Assembly (NCBI GenBank): GCA_025455015.1
Contig: JALONI010000027.1
Location: forward strand, 1-64,000
Source: Cyclobacteriaceae bacterium
GTDB lineage: Bacteria > Bacteroidota > Bacteroidia > Cytophagales > Cyclobacteriaceae
Direction of reading: 5' to 3'
Length of the DNA stretch: 64,000 nt
Part shown: in pieces, positions 1 to 7,098 of the stretch
How positions within the stretch are numbered: the first letter of the stretch is position 1
How the letters are laid out: the number at the start of each line of letters is the position of its first letter
The notes under the pieces: model-generated
What the model was told of the DNA's origin: nothing
Database searches by the model: none
What the model saw: the letters and a program-made list of their open reading frames with translations, nothing else
Translations under genes and position numbers: made by a program

Positions 1-41
1 ATGGGGAACATTACCAGATGTATGAATGGATGAAAGAATAG
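1..41 (+). CDS. C-terminal end of a gene cut by the window edge
   Basis: Reading from base 3, the first 41 bases give a short tail, GEHYQMYEWMKE, followed by TAG. The amphipathic composition looks like a real protein C-terminus, but only a dozen residues are visible and the other two frames also close quickly. The next gene starts 75 bases downstream behind its own -7 element. The family cannot be identified. Confidence 0.35.
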   Translation, partial: GEHYQMYEWMKE

Positions 42-88
42 GCTCGCTTGTTTAGCCAGGCCCATAGCTGTTTTTGACGGGCGGTTAG

Positions 89-96
89 TATATTTG
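89..96 (+). promoter_or_regulatory. Bacteroidota -7 promoter element (TATATTTG)
   Basis: TATATTTG matches the TAnnTTTG -7 consensus of the Bacteroidota primary sigma factor and lies 19 bases before the ATG of the response regulator. No -33 TTTG at the usual spacing of about 19-21 bases is evident. Confidence 0.5.
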
Positions 97-115
97 CCTC
101 CTCCGCTGAGGCACA

Positions 116-493
116 ATGACCATCTATTTAATTGAGGACGATGAAATCTATGCCGCGTTTGTAAAAAAAGCGCTGGAGCATAAAGCCTATCACGTCACCG
201 TATTTCACACGGCCGAAGACGCCTTGGCCGTAGCCAACGACCGCATGCCTGAGGCATTTATTGTGGACTATAAGCTGCCGGGCATCAGCGGCATTGAGCT
301 GTATGAGCGTATCAAGCCGCGCGTATCGCCCACGCAAAAAGTGATTATGCTAAGCGCCCTGGACGATGGCAATATGGTGTTGGGTTTTATTCAGAAAGGC
401 GTGCGCGACTATGTAATCAAAGACGAAAACGTCATTGACTCGCTGGTGGCCGTGCTGGAAGGCAAGGAAGACGACTACTACCTGTTCAATTAG
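116..493 (+). CDS. Single-domain response regulator (receiver only)
   Basis: This 125-residue protein is a CheY-like receiver with no output domain. The acidic pocket E7-D8-D9, the phospho-acceptor D51 in a VDYKLPG context, the switch residue S80 and the conserved lysine K102 are all present. It would be phosphorylated by a histidine kinase and signal by protein contact, not by DNA binding. Its stop region overlaps the 3' end of the convergent histidine kinase gene by 8 bases, so the two may be functional partners although they are not co-transcribed. A -7 box at 89-96 supports an independent promoter. Pairing with the neighbouring kinase is inference. Confidence 0.88.
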   Translation: MTIYLIEDDEIYAAFVKKALEHKAYHVTVFHTAEDALAVANDRMPEAFIVDYKLPGISGIELYERIKPRVSPTQKVIMLSALDDGNMVLGFIQKGVRDYVIKDENVIDSLVAVLEGKEDDYYLFN

Positions 494-1418
494 CGTTGCC
501 GTTGGCCCGGGCGGGCTCGTCTTCCATCACCAAGGGCAGGCGTACGGTAAACGTGGTCCCGCGGTTTTCTTGGCTATCGCAGCGGATGTCACCCTTCATT
601 TTGTCTACGATTTCCTTCACAATGGACAACCCCAGTCCGGTGCTGCTTTCGCCCCCGGTGGGGCGGGCCGAAAGGCGCATGTAGTTTTGATACAGCTTTT
701 TCTGATCCTCGGGGCTGATGCCTGGCCCTTCATCGCGTACCACCAGCACTGCATGCGTGGCGGTGGCCGTTACGTCAATGAAAACGTTCTTCCCTTTTTC
801 TGAAAATTTGACCGCGTTGCCCAGTAGGTTTTCGATGATGCGGTTGAGGTAAAGTTTGTCCGCCTCCAGGATGATTTCGGCCGGGCAGTTCAACTGCAGC
901 CGTATGTCTTTCTTGTCGGCCACGGTTTGGAAGCCCCTGACAAAGGTGGTCACCTGAGCGGCCAAGTTCATTGACTCGGGCACCAGGTCAATGCCGCGCT
1001 CTTCAATTCTGCGTTTGTCCAGCAGGTTGCGCACCATGGCGAGTCCGTCAGCGGAGATGTGCTGTATCTTCCCCAAAAACTCCTGCTGGTCGGCCGTGGC
1101 ATCGGGGTAGGACAAGTGCATGAGGTTGACCAAGGCAAAAATCCGGTTAAAAGGGCCTTTCAGATCGTGCGAGACCAAGCCGATCAATTTGGCTCGCTCT
1201 TCGCTGAGTTCCTGGAGCTCTTTGTTGCGCTTCTCCAGTTCTGCTACTTGCCGCTGTATTTCCTGGCTTTGCTGGCGCACCAATTTGTTGCGTTCGCGCA
1301 GCCGTGCGTAAGCAATGAGCTGCAGCCCCAGGGCAATGGCCAACAAGATCAGGGCGATGATGAGTTCTAGTTCCAGGGTCACGTCTGTAAAGAAAAAGAT
1401 TGTGACCCGCAGCGGCAA
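486..1418 (-). CDS. Membrane-anchored sensor histidine kinase
   Basis: The 310-residue protein has one N-terminal transmembrane helix (about residues 15-36), a coiled coil of about 45 residues, then a HisKA domain with the phospho-accepting H84 in SHDLKGP and an HATPase_c domain. The N-box (ENLLGNAVKF), G1 (RDEGPGI) and G2 (GLGLSIV) motifs are intact. There is no extracellular sensor domain, so the signal may be sensed in the membrane or through a partner. The start used is TTG, one base after the stop of the upstream lipoprotein gene; a GTG at 1382 is an alternative start and would shorten the N-terminus by 12 residues. Tight coupling to the lipoprotein gene suggests co-transcription. Confidence 0.88.
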   Translation of the reverse strand: MPLRVTIFFFTDVTLELELIIALILLAIALGLQLIAYARLRERNKLVRQQSQEIQRQVAELEKRNKELQELSEERAKLIGLVSHDLKGPFNRIFALVNLMHLSYPDATADQQEFLGKIQHISADGLAMVRNLLDKRRIEERGIDLVPESMNLAAQVTTFVRGFQTVADKKDIRLQLNCPAEIILEADKLYLNRIIENLLGNAVKFSEKGKNVFIDVTATATHAVLVVRDEGPGISPEDQKKLYQNYMRLSARPTGGESSTGLGLSIVKEIVDKMKGDIRCDSQENRGTTFTVRLPLVMEDEPARANGNAN

Positions 1419-1419
1419 G

Positions 1420-1878
1420 TTAAATTTTCAGCCGAAGTTCGTCTTTGTAGTCCACGGGCACTTTCACCACTACCCCGTGTACGCGCACGCGCAGGTAACC
1501 CACGTAGCGCAATTGATATTTTTTACCGCCAAACAGATTGCGCAACGTATCCAGCAACCCGAGTTCTTTTAGACTTAACTGCATTTCGATGGGCACCGTG
1601 AAATCGCCCTGTGCGGGTATCTTGAGCTTGGGCCGCTGTTGCACGTGGGCGGATTTTTTGCCATCCACAAACACTTCGAGGTTGATTTCGCGCAGGTTCA
1701 TGGCCACCCGGTTGGGGTTGTGAAACTGTGCCAAGCCTTTGACGAGCGGATCGCCCTGGGGCCCCACCTCAATGGCCACCTCGCGCACGTTTTTGAACAC
1801 GATGCGCTCATCCGGCACACAGCCCGCAGCGAAAAACAGGAATGTCGCGGCCCACGCTGCGGTTTTAATAGTTTTCAT
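1420..1878 (-). CDS. LEA14-like lipoprotein
   Basis: The 152-residue protein starts with a lipoprotein signal peptide ending in FFAAGC, so it is probably lipid-anchored. The mature part contains the alternating beta pattern and FHNPNRVAMNL segment typical of LEA14/WHy-like domains, which form beta sandwiches. The ATG at 1878 is chosen because it yields the signal peptide and lies 7 bases after a -7 element; longer readings toward 2097 run antisense through the oxygenase gene. It sits directly upstream of the histidine kinase and might be its envelope partner, but that is only a guess from gene order. The molecular role is unknown. Confidence 0.75.
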   Translation of the reverse strand: MKTIKTAAWAATFLFFAAGCVPDERIVFKNVREVAIEVGPQGDPLVKGLAQFHNPNRVAMNLREINLEVFVDGKKSAHVQQRPKLKIPAQGDFTVPIEMQLSLKELGLLDTLRNLFGGKKYQLRYVGYLRVRVHGVVVKVPVDYKDELRLKI

Positions 1879-1885
1879 TTCGAAA

Positions 1886-1893
1886 CAAAGATA
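1886..1893 (-). promoter_or_regulatory. -7 promoter element (TATCTTTG) for the LEA14-like lipoprotein
   Basis: On the minus strand TATCTTTG ends 7 bases before the ATG at 1878. Its TA shares bases 1892-1893 with the oppositely oriented element of the 2OG oxygenase gene. Confidence 0.5.
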
Positions 1894-1899
1894 CCTTTG
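1892..1899 (+). promoter_or_regulatory. -7 promoter element (TACCTTTG) for the 2OG oxygenase
   Basis: TACCTTTG lies 13 bases before the ATG at 1913 and is back to back with the minus-strand element at 1886-1893. Confidence 0.55.
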
Positions 1900-1912
1900 C
1901 GCTGCCAGAAAA

Positions 1913-2527
1913 ATGAATGCCCAACTTGATTTGATTGCCGATGGCTTAGCGGACCAAGGATATGCCGTGGCCGATGGGTTTTTGAGTACGCGTGAAGTGA
2001 GCGACATACGCCAGACAGACGAGTTCCGGAACCATTTGTTACACTTCCGCCAGGCCGGTATTGGCCAACAGCGCGACCGGCAGGTGAATGAGGCCATCCG
2101 TGGCGACTACATCCGGTGGATTGATCCCGCGCAGGCGGCCGCCCCCCTAGCGTTGTACGTGCAGCGGCTGCGCCACCTGATTGAGCACCTGAACCGCACC
2201 TTGTATGTGGGGCTCAAGGACTTTGAAATCCACCAGACGGTGTATCCGGTAGGAACGTTTTACAAACGCCACCTGGACCAGTTTAAGAAAGACGATCATC
2301 GCAAGCTGTCAGTGATTTGCTACCTCAACGAGGCGTGGCACGAGGAACACGGAGGGCAGTTGCGTTTGTACGTGCACGCTGGCCACCGCGATGTGCTGCC
2401 CCTGGGCGGAAGGCTTGTTTGCTTTCGCAGCGAGGTGTTGGAACACGAGGTGTTGCCGGCCACCCGCGAACGGTTTAGCCTCACCGGCTGGTTGCTGAAC
2501 CAACACGCGGAGTTGAAGCATCTTTAA
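1913..2527 (+). CDS. 2-oxoglutarate/Fe(II)-dependent oxygenase, prolyl 4-hydroxylase type
   Basis: The 204-residue protein carries the double-stranded beta-helix iron-binding triad H120-x-D122 (YKRHLDQF) and H178, with R187 (RERFSL) as the likely 2-oxoglutarate anchor. It resembles the prolyl-4-hydroxylase/SM-20 family, which hydroxylates side chains using O2 and 2-oxoglutarate; the substrate cannot be read from sequence. The ATG at 1913 is favoured over in-frame upstream codons because a -7 element at 1892-1899 would exclude them from the transcript. The gene is divergent from the LEA14-like lipoprotein with only 34 bases between start codons and convergent with the GMC oxidoreductase. Confidence 0.85.
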   Translation: MNAQLDLIADGLADQGYAVADGFLSTREVSDIRQTDEFRNHLLHFRQAGIGQQRDRQVNEAIRGDYIRWIDPAQAAAPLALYVQRLRHLIEHLNRTLYVGLKDFEIHQTVYPVGTFYKRHLDQFKKDDHRKLSVICYLNEAWHEEHGGQLRLYVHAGHRDVLPLGGRLVCFRSEVLEHEVLPATRERFSLTGWLLNQHAELKHL

Positions 2528-2548
2528 CCGGTGTGCGCCATCACGATT

Positions 2549-4153
2549 CTATACCCCTTTGATCATGTCCGCTGCCTTTTCGGCAATCATGATCACGGGC
2601 GCATTGGTATTGCCGCTGGAAATCCGGGGCATCACGGACGCATCGGCCACGCGCAAGTTGGAGAAGCCCTTCACCAACAGCGCGGGCGTTACCACAGCCC
2701 TTTCATTGACACCCATCTGACACGTTCCGACCGGGTGATAGACGCACTCGGCCGTTTGGGCAATGTGTCGCAACCAATCTTCATCAGTCGCGTGCTGTCG
2801 GGGCCAATGCACCTCCACGCGCATGGCCGCCAGGGCGTTGGCTTGCATGACCTCCCACGCTTTGCGGCCCCCCGCGATCAATCGCTTTTTGTCTTCGTCA
2901 TCGGTCAGATAGCGCGGGTCAATGATGGGAGCGTCTGTCGGATTTGCTGAGCGCAAGGTCAGAAATCCGCGACTGCGCGGCCGCACTTGCGTGGGTAAAA
3001 TTGTATAGCCGTCATCGCGCGGAAAACTGGCCATGTCATACATGTCCACTACACGATCGCCCCCCGCATTGGTGGGTGTAAATTGAAATTGGATGTCCGG
3101 ACGCTGCTGCCGTTCATCCGATCGCAAAAAAGCTACTGCCTCCAAGGGCCCGATCGACAGCGGGCCTTTTCGGGTAACGAGGTAGTGCACCAGTGCCAGT
3201 GCCTGCCGATGCCACGGCAGGTAGTAGTTGTTGGAGCGAAGCTTGCCGCGCGCGCTCACCGGGTAAAACACGTGATCGTGCAGGTTTTGCCCCACGCCCG
3301 GCAGCTCGTTGGCCACGGCAATGCCATGCCGCACCAAGTCCGCTTTGGGCCCAATGCCTGAGAGCATCAGCAGTTTGGGTGATTCAAAAGCCCCCGCACA
3401 AAGGATAACTTCTTTTTTGGCACGCGCGGTGAGTGTGCTGCTTTGACCGTTCATGAACTCCACCCCGCGGGCACGCTGGCCATCGTGTACGATGCGTTTC
3501 ACCACGGTGTGTGTAAGCACCGTCAGGTTGGGGCGTTTCATGGCGGGCATCAGAAAGGCCCGCGCGGCACTCCAACGCTTGCCCTGCTTCATGGTGTATT
3601 GAAACCATCCGGCCCCCTCTTGCACGATGCCGTTTACATCGTTGTTGCGCGGAATGCCGCATTCGGCACAAGCGTTAATGAATGCCTCGCCCATGGGCGT
3701 GTGATACCAATAGGCTTGTGTCACATTCAGCGGCCCGCCCTGCGCGTGGTAGTGATTGGTGAATTGTTCATTGTGCTCCGATTTTTTGAAGTAAGGAAGC
3801 ACTTCGTCAAAGCCCCAGCCGTCACAGCCCTCGTTCTTCCACTCGTCATAGTCGGCATGCTGCCCGCGGATGTAGGCCATGGCGTTGGTGGAGCTGGAGC
3901 CTCCCAACACCTTTCCGCGGGGGTGGTAAATTTTCCGATTGCCCAGTGCGGGCTGTGGCTCGGTGTAGTAACAGTTCCAATCCACCGGGCCGTGGTGCAG
4001 TTGCAAGTAGGCTTGCGGTATGTGTATTTTAGGATTCGTATCGCGGCCCCCGGCTTCGATCAACAAAACCGTCTTGCCGGGGTCTTCCGTGAGCCGGTTC
4101 GCCAACACACATCCGGCCGAGCCCGCCCCAATGATGATGTAGTCGTAATTCAC
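2549..4153 (-). CDS. GMC-family oxidoreductase (choline dehydrogenase-like)
   Basis: This FAD-dependent enzyme of about 534 residues starts with the nucleotide-binding GAGSAGCVLANRL fold and has the GMC signatures GGSSSTNAM and GAFESPKLLMLSG. The C-terminal active-site region VYHPVGTCQMG supplies the catalytic histidine, and SGNTNAPV follows. The family oxidises primary or secondary alcohols; choline dehydrogenase is the closest type, but the substrate is not certain. The GTG at 4153 gives the canonical N-terminus VNYDYIIIGAG; a TTG at 4183 would add ten residues. No betaine aldehyde dehydrogenase gene lies nearby, so the choline-betaine pathway is not supported by context. Confidence 0.85.
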   Translation of the reverse strand: MNYDYIIIGAGSAGCVLANRLTEDPGKTVLLIEAGGRDTNPKIHIPQAYLQLHHGPVDWNCYYTEPQPALGNRKIYHPRGKVLGGSSSTNAMAYIRGQHADYDEWKNEGCDGWGFDEVLPYFKKSEHNEQFTNHYHAQGGPLNVTQAYWYHTPMGEAFINACAECGIPRNNDVNGIVQEGAGWFQYTMKQGKRWSAARAFLMPAMKRPNLTVLTHTVVKRIVHDGQRARGVEFMNGQSSTLTARAKKEVILCAGAFESPKLLMLSGIGPKADLVRHGIAVANELPGVGQNLHDHVFYPVSARGKLRSNNYYLPWHRQALALVHYLVTRKGPLSIGPLEAVAFLRSDERQQRPDIQFQFTPTNAGGDRVVDMYDMASFPRDDGYTILPTQVRPRSRGFLTLRSANPTDAPIIDPRYLTDDEDKKRLIAGGRKAWEVMQANALAAMRVEVHWPRQHATDEDWLRHIAQTAECVYHPVGTCQMGVNERAVVTPALLVKGFSNLRVADASVMPRISSGNTNAPVIMIAEKAADMIKGV

Positions 4154-4240
4154 ATGGCCAAGGTAGTGAGCCGCCACAAACAAACCGCATGGACATCGGT
4201 ATCGACTTAACGTGCGAAAGACGCCAGCGGCCGATCGCGG

Positions 4241-5005
4241 CTAGCCGGTGGTAAACCACCGCCAGATTTTTCCCACCCATGTTTTGGGTGGCGGTGGTTG
4301 TGGTTTGTCGTCCTCGAATTTTTCGGTTATTGCACGCCCGCGGCTTTGCTTTTGCATCTTCTTCTTGTTCACCTGACTCAAGTAGCGGTATGCGCGCTGT
4401 TCTTTGCGTTGTTCGGCTTCCTTTTTTCGCTTTTCAATTTCGGCCTTGGCCTCCAAGTCGCGCTGCTCGGCAGGCGTGAGCGTGCGCTGGGTGCGGGGTG
4501 CCGGGCGTTCGCGGCCGGGGCGGTTGGCCTGCCTGCGCGGACGCTCGTGCCGCTTGGGGGCCTCCGCAGACAAGCCCTCCGAATCGTCCGGTGGTGTGCT
4601 CGACTCGTCTGTTTTTTCCTTTTTCCGGGGCGTGGGCAGGTCGATTTTCCCTAATACTTTCAGCCCTTGAAGTTCAATTTTCGGGGCTTTGATGACCTCG
4701 GCTTTTTCCTCTGTATTCCCGGCTTCCGCCAACCGTTGTTCGGGCTCGGGGGCCAGCGGTTCTGCCGGGGGTGGTGCCGCTTCGTTGGCGGCTGGTTTCT
4801 CTTCGGCCATCTCGGGTTCGTCCTCGAGCCACTCTACCCCTGCAAACAGTGCATCGGCCTTGAAGTGATGCAACACCGCCCGCACCTGTTCCTCGTTCAG
4901 GCGGGTATGGTTGCCCGCACCTTGGTAGTGAAACGTGGCCTCTACAAACGAAACAATTTGCGCGGGCTTTACCGATAGTTTCCGCGCCAGTGGACCGATT
5001 CTCAT
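4241..5005 (-). CDS. Stand-alone IF2-N-like domain protein with charged tail
   Basis: The 254-residue protein begins with MRIGPLARKLSVKPAQIV, which resembles the small helical IF2_N module found at the N-terminus of translation initiation factor IF-2. This is followed by a long low-complexity region rich in E, P and A, a Lys/Arg-rich helical stretch near residues 180-235, and a Trp-rich end, WVGKIWRWF. No GTPase domain follows, so it is not IF-2. The start at 5005 is supported by a -7 box at 5030-5037. It lies downstream of arfB, which might hint at a ribosome or RNA connection, but no function can be assigned. Confidence 0.65.
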   Translation of the reverse strand: MRIGPLARKLSVKPAQIVSFVEATFHYQGAGNHTRLNEEQVRAVLHHFKADALFAGVEWLEDEPEMAEEKPAANEAAPPPAEPLAPEPEQRLAEAGNTEEKAEVIKAPKIELQGLKVLGKIDLPTPRKKEKTDESSTPPDDSEGLSAEAPKRHERPRRQANRPGRERPAPRTQRTLTPAEQRDLEAKAEIEKRKKEAEQRKEQRAYRYLSQVNKKKMQKQSRGRAITEKFEDDKPQPPPPKTWVGKIWRWFTTG

Positions 5006-5029
5006 AGCTCGCTTGATAAAAAAAGCGTA

Positions 5030-5037
5030 CAAATATA
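5030..5037 (-). promoter_or_regulatory. -7 promoter element (TATATTTG) for the IF2-N-like gene
   Basis: On the minus strand TATATTTG lies 24 bases before the ATG at 5005, in the gap after arfB, so the gene can be transcribed on its own. Confidence 0.45.
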
Positions 5038-5083
5038 ACGTTCCGCATGGCAATGGTGAAGCCGCGGGTTTAGATGGGCCGAA

Positions 5084-5485
5084 TTACAAGAGGCCCTTCC
5101 TCCACTTCTTCTTCTCGCCTTGTTTCTTTTTTGAGTCGATGCGCTTTTGCTTGGTGGCAGCCGAGGGTTGTGTTGCCCTGCGTTTTTTGGGTTTGTGAAA
5201 GGCTTTGCGCAAGAGCATGTCCAGCTTGCGGAGGGTTTCCTCTTTGTTTTGGCCTTGTGTGCGCGCTTCTTGACTGGTCACAATCAAGTCGCCCTCGCGC
5301 GTGAGTTGGGTTTTCCATTTTTGCAGCAGCAGGTTCTTCTGCTCAGGCGTGAGCCGCACGGAGTTCGCCACCGAAAAACGCAATACCACCTTGGAGTTAA
5401 CCTTGTTCACGTTTTGCCCACCCGGCCCGCTGGCGCGCGCAGTAGTAAACACCAACTCCGGCAAAAAGGTACTGGCGGTCACCAT
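5084..5485 (-). CDS. arfB: Alternative ribosome-rescue factor, ArfB/YaeJ-type peptidyl-tRNA hydrolase
   Basis: The 133-residue protein has the release-factor catalytic motif GPGGQNVNKVNSKVVL with the GGQ glutamine that hydrolyses peptidyl-tRNA. It also has the Lys/Arg-rich C-terminal tail (KKRRATQ through KKKWRKG) that ArfB inserts into the empty mRNA channel of a stalled ribosome. It lacks the codon-recognition domains of RF1/RF2, and its length fits the family. The gene starts 3 bases after the stop of the DUF1330 gene, implying co-transcription. Function as a rescue factor for non-stop ribosomes follows from the family. Confidence 0.9.
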   Translation of the reverse strand: MVTASTFLPELVFTTARASGPGGQNVNKVNSKVVLRFSVANSVRLTPEQKNLLLQKWKTQLTREGDLIVTSQEARTQGQNKEETLRKLDMLLRKAFHKPKKRRATQPSAATKQKRIDSKKKQGEKKKWRKGLL

Positions 5486-5488
5486 GGC

Positions 5489-5776
5489 CTAAACACCCTC
5501 CACCAGAATCATCCGGGTAATGGAAGCGGCTTGTCGAATGGCCTTGGCTGGGGCGTAGCTGTCCGAGCTCCACCAGGCTTTAGCCTGCGCCAGCGAGGGA
5601 AACTGAACCACCACGATGCGACCCGGCTGCCAATCCCCTTCCAGTGTTTCGGCCGCACCCCCACGCACCATAAATCGGCCGCCAAAGGGAACCAACGAAG
5701 CGGGCGTCAGTTTTTTATAGTCCTCGTACCGCTGCGGGTGGGTAATGGTCACGTCAACAATGAGGTAAGCGCTCAT
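5489..5776 (-). CDS. DUF1330 family protein (dimeric alpha/beta barrel fold)
   Basis: The 95-residue protein MSAYLIVDVTITHPQRYEDY shows the DUF1330 pattern: an N-terminal strand, a Y-x-x-Y helix, the GGRF-VRGG turn, and VVVQFPSLAQAKAWW near the end. Members adopt a ferredoxin-like dimeric alpha/beta barrel; no biochemical role is established. The ATG at 5776 is selected because it gives the family start and a -7 box lies at 5799-5806. It is probably co-transcribed with arfB, which follows after 3 bases. Confidence 0.82.
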   Translation of the reverse strand: MSAYLIVDVTITHPQRYEDYKKLTPASLVPFGGRFMVRGGAAETLEGDWQPGRIVVVQFPSLAQAKAWWSSDSYAPAKAIRQAASITRMILVEGV

Positions 5777-5798
5777 GGGGTACCGATAGTTTGGTTGA

Positions 5799-5806
5799 CA
5801 AAAATA
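5799..5806 (-). promoter_or_regulatory. -7 promoter element (TATTTTTG) for the DUF1330-arfB pair
   Basis: On the minus strand TATTTTTG lies 22 bases before the ATG at 5776 and inside the gap after the CPBP protease gene. Confidence 0.45.
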
Positions 5807-5826
5807 CGCGTTGCCATGGATTTGTT

Positions 5827-6414
5827 TCACGCCAGCAGTGAGGGATCAATCGCTCGCGCAGCCAGAAACAGGGAGACAAACACGGCATTGTGGCCACCGT
5901 GAAAAAGCATGGCCCAGCCCAACCCACAACGGATGCGCACGTAGCCCAGCAATAACCCCATCACGATCTGCGGCAACGTAGCCAGCGGCCACACCAGCCA
6001 ATGGGGTGTGCCATCATAGTTGGTGATGTGAACCAAGCCAAAACCCACAGCCGAGATAAAAAATAATGCGGGGAAGACGGTACCCCACCACCGCGGGCGA
6101 ATGGCCGCGAAGGGTCGCAAAAAGGCGCGGAACACGAGCTCTTCCAGGAGCGGAGCCAGCACGCAGGCCAGCAAGAGTACTTGCCAGCCGGGCATCGACA
6201 GCAGCATCTCCAACAGATGGTCGCTGTAGCGCGGCATGATGCCCGTTTGCTCCAATACCGACAAAAGCAGCAGCGTGGGCAGCATGAGGGCCAAGTCCAA
6301 CAACAGCAGGCGGCCGACCGTCTTTGCTTTCGCGACCGGTGTCATCGCTTCGCTATGGGGCAAGAAAATGGGTTTTTGGAGGTAGGCGAAAAAGGCCTGA
6401 GCGGTTGCTTTCAT
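5827..6414 (-). CDS. CPBP-family intramembrane metalloprotease (CAAX-like)
   Basis: The 195-residue protein has several transmembrane helices and the family signature EELVFR (EExxxR) followed later by FGLVHITN with the metal-binding histidine, as in Abi/CAAX prenyl protease 2-like enzymes. These are glutamate-type intramembrane proteases; bacterial substrates are mostly unknown. The ATG at 6414 is preferred to a codon at 6432 because the -7 element TACCTTTG at 6421-6428 would otherwise lie in the coding region. It is followed by the DUF1330 and arfB genes on the same strand. Confidence 0.82.
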   Translation of the reverse strand: MKATAQAFFAYLQKPIFLPHSEAMTPVAKAKTVGRLLLLDLALMLPTLLLLSVLEQTGIMPRYSDHLLEMLLSMPGWQVLLLACVLAPLLEELVFRAFLRPFAAIRPRWWGTVFPALFFISAVGFGLVHITNYDGTPHWLVWPLATLPQIVMGLLLGYVRIRCGLGWAMLFHGGHNAVFVSLFLAARAIDPSLLA

Positions 6415-6420
6415 CGGCAA

Positions 6421-6428
6421 CAAAGGTA
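6421..6428 (-). promoter_or_regulatory. -7 promoter element (TACCTTTG) for the CPBP protease
   Basis: On the minus strand TACCTTTG ends 6 bases before the ATG at 6414, predicting a leader of only a few bases. Confidence 0.5.
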
Positions 6429-6540
6429 GCATTTGGCACGAAGAGACAGGCGAAAGACGCCCGGGTTAAGCCCGTACCTGCGCAGGTGCACGTGTGACGC
6501 GAACGAAGAGAAACTTATGACGGCCGTGCCTTCGGTACTT

Positions 6541-7026
6541 TTATGCACGGGCGGGTTTGAATGCCGTATTCCAGGTGAGAGAGTCCGCGACTTGCGAAAC
6601 AATCCGGGGCGATCCCTCGACCACAATTTCCTGCCCCCAATGAATGGTCACGGTCTCCAATCCGCCCCAGCGGAAAAACAGGCGATAAAACCAGCCGGTG
6701 GCTTCATAGCGCACGGTGTGTTCGTGGTGCTCCGCTACCCGTGTATCGTGGCTCAGCACGTTATCGTGTAGCTTCTCGCGAAAGGCGTCAATGGACTGAT
6801 AGTCGTTTATGAACAGCGTGATTTTGCGCGCGCTGTTTGTGAACACAGCCGCCAACAGCAGAGGTTGCAAAAACGCCCACACCCAACTCCTTGAGTAGTC
6901 AAACAACGGCTCGCCTGCCAGGGCTTTGACTATCCAAGTCAAGCCGTTGGACAACGTCAACAACAGGATTGCCGTGCGAAGAAACAGTTTGCCGCTCCAC
7001 GGGGCGATTTCTTTTCGGATGCGCAT
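6541..7026 (-). CDS. Hypothetical two-helix membrane protein
   Basis: The 161-residue protein has two hydrophobic helices in the first half (about residues 14-35 and 52-68) and a soluble C-terminal half with aromatic beta-rich segments such as GWFYRLFFRWGG. I do not recognise the family. The ATG at 7026 is chosen over one at 7074 because a -7-like TACCTTCG lies on the minus strand at 7052-7059. It is downstream of the SNF2 helicase on the same strand. No function is proposed. Confidence 0.6.
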   Translation of the reverse strand: MRIRKEIAPWSGKLFLRTAILLLTLSNGLTWIVKALAGEPLFDYSRSWVWAFLQPLLLAAVFTNSARKITLFINDYQSIDAFREKLHDNVLSHDTRVAEHHEHTVRYEATGWFYRLFFRWGGLETVTIHWGQEIVVEGSPRIVSQVADSLTWNTAFKPARA

Positions 7027-7098
7027 GGGGGAATTTTTACGTTTCGTGTAACGAAGGTACTCATCCACCGGCACCCGCGCAAGGTGGTCGCCCCGGCA

